Origin: an uncultured Lachnospiraceae bacterium
Lineage (GTDB): Bacteria > Bacillota > Clostridia > Lachnospirales > Lachnospiraceae
Length of the DNA: 17,280 nucleotides
Direction: 5' to 3'
Assembly (NCBI GenBank): GCA_910578715.1
Contig: CAJTRL010000073.1
Span: 1 to 17,280 of the forward strand
Positions 14,553 through 17,280 of the stretch are shown piece after piece. The first letter of the stretch is position 1. Each line of letters begins with the position of its first letter. The position numbers and the translations under genes were made by a program. Below the pieces are notes generated by a model. It worked only from the letters and a program-made list of their open reading frames with translations. It ran no database searches and had not been told where the DNA came from.

Positions 14553-15626
14553 TTAATCGCCGAAGCTGATACCCGTCATTTTTGCTTCCTGAACAATGGT
14601 CGCATCCGGCGCTACCATTTTCAGTTTTCCCGCAACCTCTTCAAGCGGAACTTTGACAACTTCTCTGTTCTTATAGCCTACCATAAAACCGTATTCGCCT
14701 TTTAATATCAGTTTTCCGGCTTCTGCGCCAAGACGCGTCGCAAACACGCGGTCATACGGACACGGACTTCCGCCTCTCTGAGTATGCCCCGGAACCGTTA
14801 CACGCACATCCTGTCCGGTCTTTTTCTGAATGCGGTCCGCAATCTCATAAGAAACGGAGGGATAAGGATAATTCTTCATTTTTTCCTTATACTCTTTCTT
14901 GGAAAGTTTCGCATCCTCTTTGGAAATCGCACCTTCCGCCACCGCCATAATCGTGAACTTGGAACCGCGTGCCATACGGCCGTTAATCGCTTTGATAACT
15001 TTGTCTATATCATATGGAATTTCAGGAATCAGAATGATATCCGCCCCGCCAGCCATACCTGCATTCAATGTCAGCCAGCCAACCTTATGCCCCATAACTT
15101 CTACGATAAAGATACGTCCGTGGGAAGCCGCCGTCGTATGAATACAGTCGATGCAGTCCGTCGCAATATTGACCGCGCTCTGAAATCCGAAGGTCATATC
15201 CGTTCCCCACAAATCGTTATCGATGGTCTTCGGAAGCGTTACGATGTTCAGGCCTTCTTCTCTCAGCATGTTGGCGGTCTTATGCGTTCCGTTGCCGCCC
15301 AGAATAACAAGGCAGTCCAGCTTTAATTTATAGTAATTCTGCTTCATCGCCTCTACTTTGTCAAGGCCGTTCTCGTCCGGCTCCCGCATCAGCTTAAACG
15401 GGGTTCTTGAACTTCCAAGAATCGTTCCGCCCTTCGTCAGAATACCCGAAAAGTCCATTCCCGTCAGCATACGGAAATCCCCGTAAATCAGTCCCTTATA
15501 GCCCTCTAAAAATCCATAAATCTCCACATCTTCCCCGCTGCATGACAGACACTTCACAACACCTCTCATCGCCGCGTTAAGCGCCTGACAGTCTCCACCG
15601 CTGGTGAGCATTCCGATTCTTTTCAT
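14553..15626 (-). CDS. pfkA: 6-phosphofructokinase, mixed/PPi-like subgroup with altered active-site residues
   Basis: A 357-residue PFK: MLTSGGDCQALNAAMRG (6-22), GSSRTP with R74, GGNGTHKTA (110-118), PKTIDNDL (132-139) with catalytic D136 and D138, EVMGHKVGW (176-184), and GHTQRGGSP (280-288) for fructose-6-phosphate. The Lys in PKTIDND is typical of PPi-dependent and group III enzymes, while Gly after the GGN (not GGDD) is typical of ATP users. Two positions differ from E. coli PfkA: the Mg-binding Asp103 is Asn112, and Arg171 of MGR is His180. Donor specificity therefore cannot be assigned safely. AAAGGAGG precedes the ATG. It is divergent from a sugar ABC operon and upstream of dnaX. Confidence 0.88.
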   Translation of the reverse strand: MKRIGMLTSGGDCQALNAAMRGVVKCLSCSGEDVEIYGFLEGYKGLIYGDFRMLTGMDFSGILTKGGTILGSSRTPFKLMREPDENGLDKVEAMKQNYYKLKLDCLVILGGNGTHKTANMLREEGLNIVTLPKTIDNDLWGTDMTFGFQSAVNIATDCIDCIHTTAASHGRIFIVEVMGHKVGWLTLNAGMAGGADIILIPEIPYDIDKVIKAINGRMARGSKFTIMAVAEGAISKEDAKLSKKEYKEKMKNYPYPSVSYEIADRIQKKTGQDVRVTVPGHTQRGGSPCPYDRVFATRLGAEAGKLILKGEYGFMVGYKNREVVKVPLEEVAGKLKMVAPDATIVQEAKMTGISFGD

Positions 15627-15686
15627 TCCGATTCCTCCTTTAATTTTTCTTTTTTTATGTTTTCGTCTGCTTTTCGGAAAGCACGG

Positions 15687-15709
15687 ATATTATATAAATT
15701 ATATAATAT
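15687..15709. promoter_or_regulatory. Perfect 23-bp AT-only palindrome on the pfkA promoter
   Basis: ATATTATATAA and TTATATAATAT flank a single A at 15698. It covers the pfkA -10 box and the predicted start of transcription, so it could be an operator, though an AT-only sequence can arise from promoter composition alone. Confidence 0.45.
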
Positions 15710-15726
15710 TTTAAAAAGTATCACAA
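15698..15726 (-). promoter_or_regulatory. Promoter of the pfkA-led gene cluster
   Basis: Minus strand TTGTGA (15721-15726), 17 bases, TATAAT (15698-15703). Transcription would begin near 15691, giving a 65-base leader with a TGCTTT/AAAGCA hairpin (15668-15683) before the AAAGGAGG site. It may drive pfkA through recR or galM. Confidence 0.55.
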
Positions 15727-15742
15727 CATAATTATTATGTGG

Positions 15743-15771
15743 TTGCAATACGGTTTTTTTTTCAGTACAAT
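15743..15771 (+). promoter_or_regulatory. Promoter of the sugar ABC transporter operon
   Basis: TTGCAA (15743-15748), 17 bases including a T9 run, TACAAT (15766-15771); start near 15779 and a leader of about 49 bases. A 15-bp palindrome, ACATAAT-T-ATTATGT (15726-15740), lies just upstream of the -35 and touches the pfkA -35, a possible shared regulator site for the two divergent operons. Confidence 0.55.
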
Positions 15772-15827
15772 GTGAACAGATTATGGTATACAATTCTGAA
15801 ACCAGAAAACACGGGGGCATAACAATC

Positions 15828-16937
15828 ATGGAAGTAATCTTACAAAATCTGACGAAAAAATTTCCGGGCCGCGACAGGAAAAAACGGGAAGACGTTATCG
15901 CGGTCAATGATTTCAGCTTTGCGATACCGGACGGCAAATTAATCGGTCTGCTCGGTCCCTCAGGCTGCGGCAAGAGCACGACACTCAATCTGATTAGCGG
16001 CCTGATAAAACCGACCAGCGGCAAAATCTTTTTCGGAAAAGATGACGTTACCGATTTGCCGCCGGAAAACAGAGGCATCGGCCTTGTTTTTCAGAATTAT
16101 GCCCTCTATCCGCATCTGACCGTAAAGCAGAATATTCTTTTTCCGCTGCAGAATCTGAAAGGAAAAGAGAAGCTGTCCAAATCTGAAATGCTCGAAAAAG
16201 CGCAGGCTGCGGCCAGACTCGTCCAGATAGACGAGCTGATGGAGCGCCGTCCGGGCGAGCTCTCCGGCGGCCAGCAGCAGCGCGTCGCGATTGCCCGCGC
16301 CCTTGTTAAGATGCCAAGAGTTCTCCTTCTGGACGAGCCCCTTTCCAATCTCGACGCAAGGCTGCGGCTCCAGACAAGGGAAGAGATTCGCAGAATCCAG
16401 AAAGAAACACAGATTACCACGATTTTTGTCACCCATGACCAGGAAGAGGCCATGAGTATTTCCGATATGATTGTAGTCATGAAGGAAGGCGTTGTCCAGC
16501 AGATTGGAAAACCACAGGAAGTCTATGACAACCCGGCCAATCTGTTTGTCGCAAAGTTTCTCGGAACGCCTCCCATCAATGTTTTTGAAGGGCGGATTCA
16601 GGAAGAGCAATTATATATCGGTGAAGACGCCGTTCTGGAGGCAAAGGGCGTTTCCGAGCAAGCCGTCTATGTCGGCATAAGGCCGGAAGGTTTTCTTTTA
16701 CAGGAAAACGGGCCTCTTCGCTGTGAGCTTAACGGAGTGGAAGTCATGGGGCGCGATATCAGCATCATATCCCGCAGTCAGGCCTCCCTGAATCCGACAG
16801 TACGCTCCATCATCGGGGCGGACAGTCAGATTGATACTTCCAGAAGCGATGTCAGATTTGCTCTCAATCCCCGCAAAGTATTCCTTTTCGACCACGAGAC
16901 GGAAGAAAGGATGGCGTTTAATGATGAAAAAATTTAA
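15828..16937 (+). CDS. ugpC: Sugar-type ABC transporter ATP-binding protein (UgpC/MsmK/MalK family)
   Basis: A 369-residue ATPase starting MEVILQNLTKKF; ACGGGGG lies upstream, and the longer frame from 15783 is disfavoured because the promoter starts transcription near 15779. Motifs: Walker A GPSGCGKST (43-51), Q-loop Q89, signature LSGGQQQR (145-152), Walker B VLLLDE (165-170), H203. A C-terminal OB-fold/TOBE regulatory domain follows (about 240-369, with VYVGIRPEGF and VEVMGRDISI). Such ATPases power import of sugars, oligosaccharides or glycerol-3-phosphate and may serve several transporters. Its last 17 bases overlap the permease gene. The gene symbol is a family label; the substrate is not known. 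Confidence 0.9.
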   Translation: MEVILQNLTKKFPGRDRKKREDVIAVNDFSFAIPDGKLIGLLGPSGCGKSTTLNLISGLIKPTSGKIFFGKDDVTDLPPENRGIGLVFQNYALYPHLTVKQNILFPLQNLKGKEKLSKSEMLEKAQAAARLVQIDELMERRPGELSGGQQQRVAIARALVKMPRVLLLDEPLSNLDARLRLQTREEIRRIQKETQITTIFVTHDQEEAMSISDMIVVMKEGVVQQIGKPQEVYDNPANLFVAKFLGTPPINVFEGRIQEEQLYIGEDAVLEAKGVSEQAVYVGIRPEGFLLQENGPLRCELNGVEVMGRDISIISRSQASLNPTVRSIIGADSQIDTSRSDVRFALNPRKVFLFDHETEERMAFNDEKI

Positions 16938-17280
16938 CGGCAGCGGCCTCAAAGCATGGCTGTATCTTTTACCCGCAATTCTCTTTCTCGGCGTTTTTAT
17001 GGTATATCCGCTGATTGACGTGTTCGTTTATTCTTTTGAAGAAGGCTATAATTCCGCCTCCCAGACGTACTGGGGCGTCGGTTCTTATAACTATTCTTAT
17101 GTACTCCACGACCCTTATTTTTTACAGGCCCTGAAAAATACCTTTATTCTGGTCATCATTACCGTTCCGCTTTCGACGGGCATCGCTCTGCTTATTTCTG
17201 CCGGGCTTTGCTCCATCAAGCCGCTGCGGAATCTGTTCCAGACCATTTATTTTCTTCCCTATGTGACAAATACGCTGGCG
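16921..17280 (+). CDS. Sugar-type ABC transporter permease (UgpA/MalF-like), N-terminal part only
   Basis: The first 120 codons, cut by the right edge. It starts with ATG ATG at 16921 (either may be used), overlapping the ATPase end by 17 bases; AAAGGA (16906-16911) is the ribosome binding site. The protein has a first helix AWLYLLPAILFLGVFMVYPLI, the typical opening of binding-protein-dependent permeases, then an outer loop with YWGVGSYNYSYVLHDPYFLQALKNTF, a second helix (LVIITVPLSTGIALLISAG) and the start of a third with QTIYFLPYVTN. These are standard UgpA/MalF-type features. A second permease and a binding protein are expected downstream. Confidence 0.88.
   Translation, partial: MMKKFNGSGLKAWLYLLPAILFLGVFMVYPLIDVFVYSFEEGYNSASQTYWGVGSYNYSYVLHDPYFLQALKNTFILVIITVPLSTGIALLISAGLCSIKPLRNLFQTIYFLPYVTNTLA

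Overview
The window looks like chromosomal DNA from a Gram-positive Clostridia bacterium, most likely a Lachnospiraceae-type gut anaerobe. This is inferred from strong AGGAGG-type ribosome binding sites, an LTA-synthase/GDPD cell-wall cluster, a LysM / DUF5711 / CvpA membrane cluster, a TetR plus MacB/FtsX-type ABC cassette, and the dnaX-ebfC-recR replication/repair block beside a phosphofructokinase gene. No rRNA, tRNA, CRISPR array, insertion sequence or phage gene was seen. The species cannot be named from the sequence.

Layout. (1) 1-1892, minus strand: an operon of a membrane-anchored glycerophosphodiester phosphodiesterase, a small membrane protein and the start of an LTA-synthase-like membrane protein that runs off the left edge; this probably handles glycerophosphate polymers of the envelope. 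(2) 1893-2233: a 341-base gene-free stretch with candidate divergent promoters. (3) 2234-2725, plus: an alkyltransferase-like (MGMT-fold) protein with no acceptor cysteine, whose tail overlaps the tail of the next cluster. (4) 2713-5959, minus: LysM membrane protein, DUF5711 protein, CvpA family protein. (5) 6060-8689, plus: a TetR regulator with a clear promoter and tandem palindromic operator, then an ABC ATPase (ATGA overlap) and, after a striking 54-base hairpin, an FtsX-type permease. (6) 8743-9969, plus: a very AT-rich orphan membrane protein with its own promoter, probably acquired. (7) 9976-10760, minus: an AbrB/PIN toxin-antitoxin pair whose promoter is overlapped by a perfect 16-bp-arm palindrome. 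(8) 10807-15626, minus: pfkA-like, dnaX, ebfC, recR and galM, closely packed. (9) 15743-17280, plus: a sugar-type ABC transporter operon (UgpC/MsmK-type ATPase, then a UgpA-type permease cut by the right edge), divergent from pfkA.

The most unusual signals are the long hairpin inside the ABC cassette, the tandem operator of the TetR gene, the AT-rich orphan membrane gene, the PFK with two substituted active-site positions, the Cys-less alkyltransferase-like protein, and the palindromes sitting on the toxin-antitoxin and pfkA promoters. I did not find a clearly new multi-gene system; the best candidates for novelty are the orphan membrane gene and the small protein in the GDPD/LTA-synthase operon.
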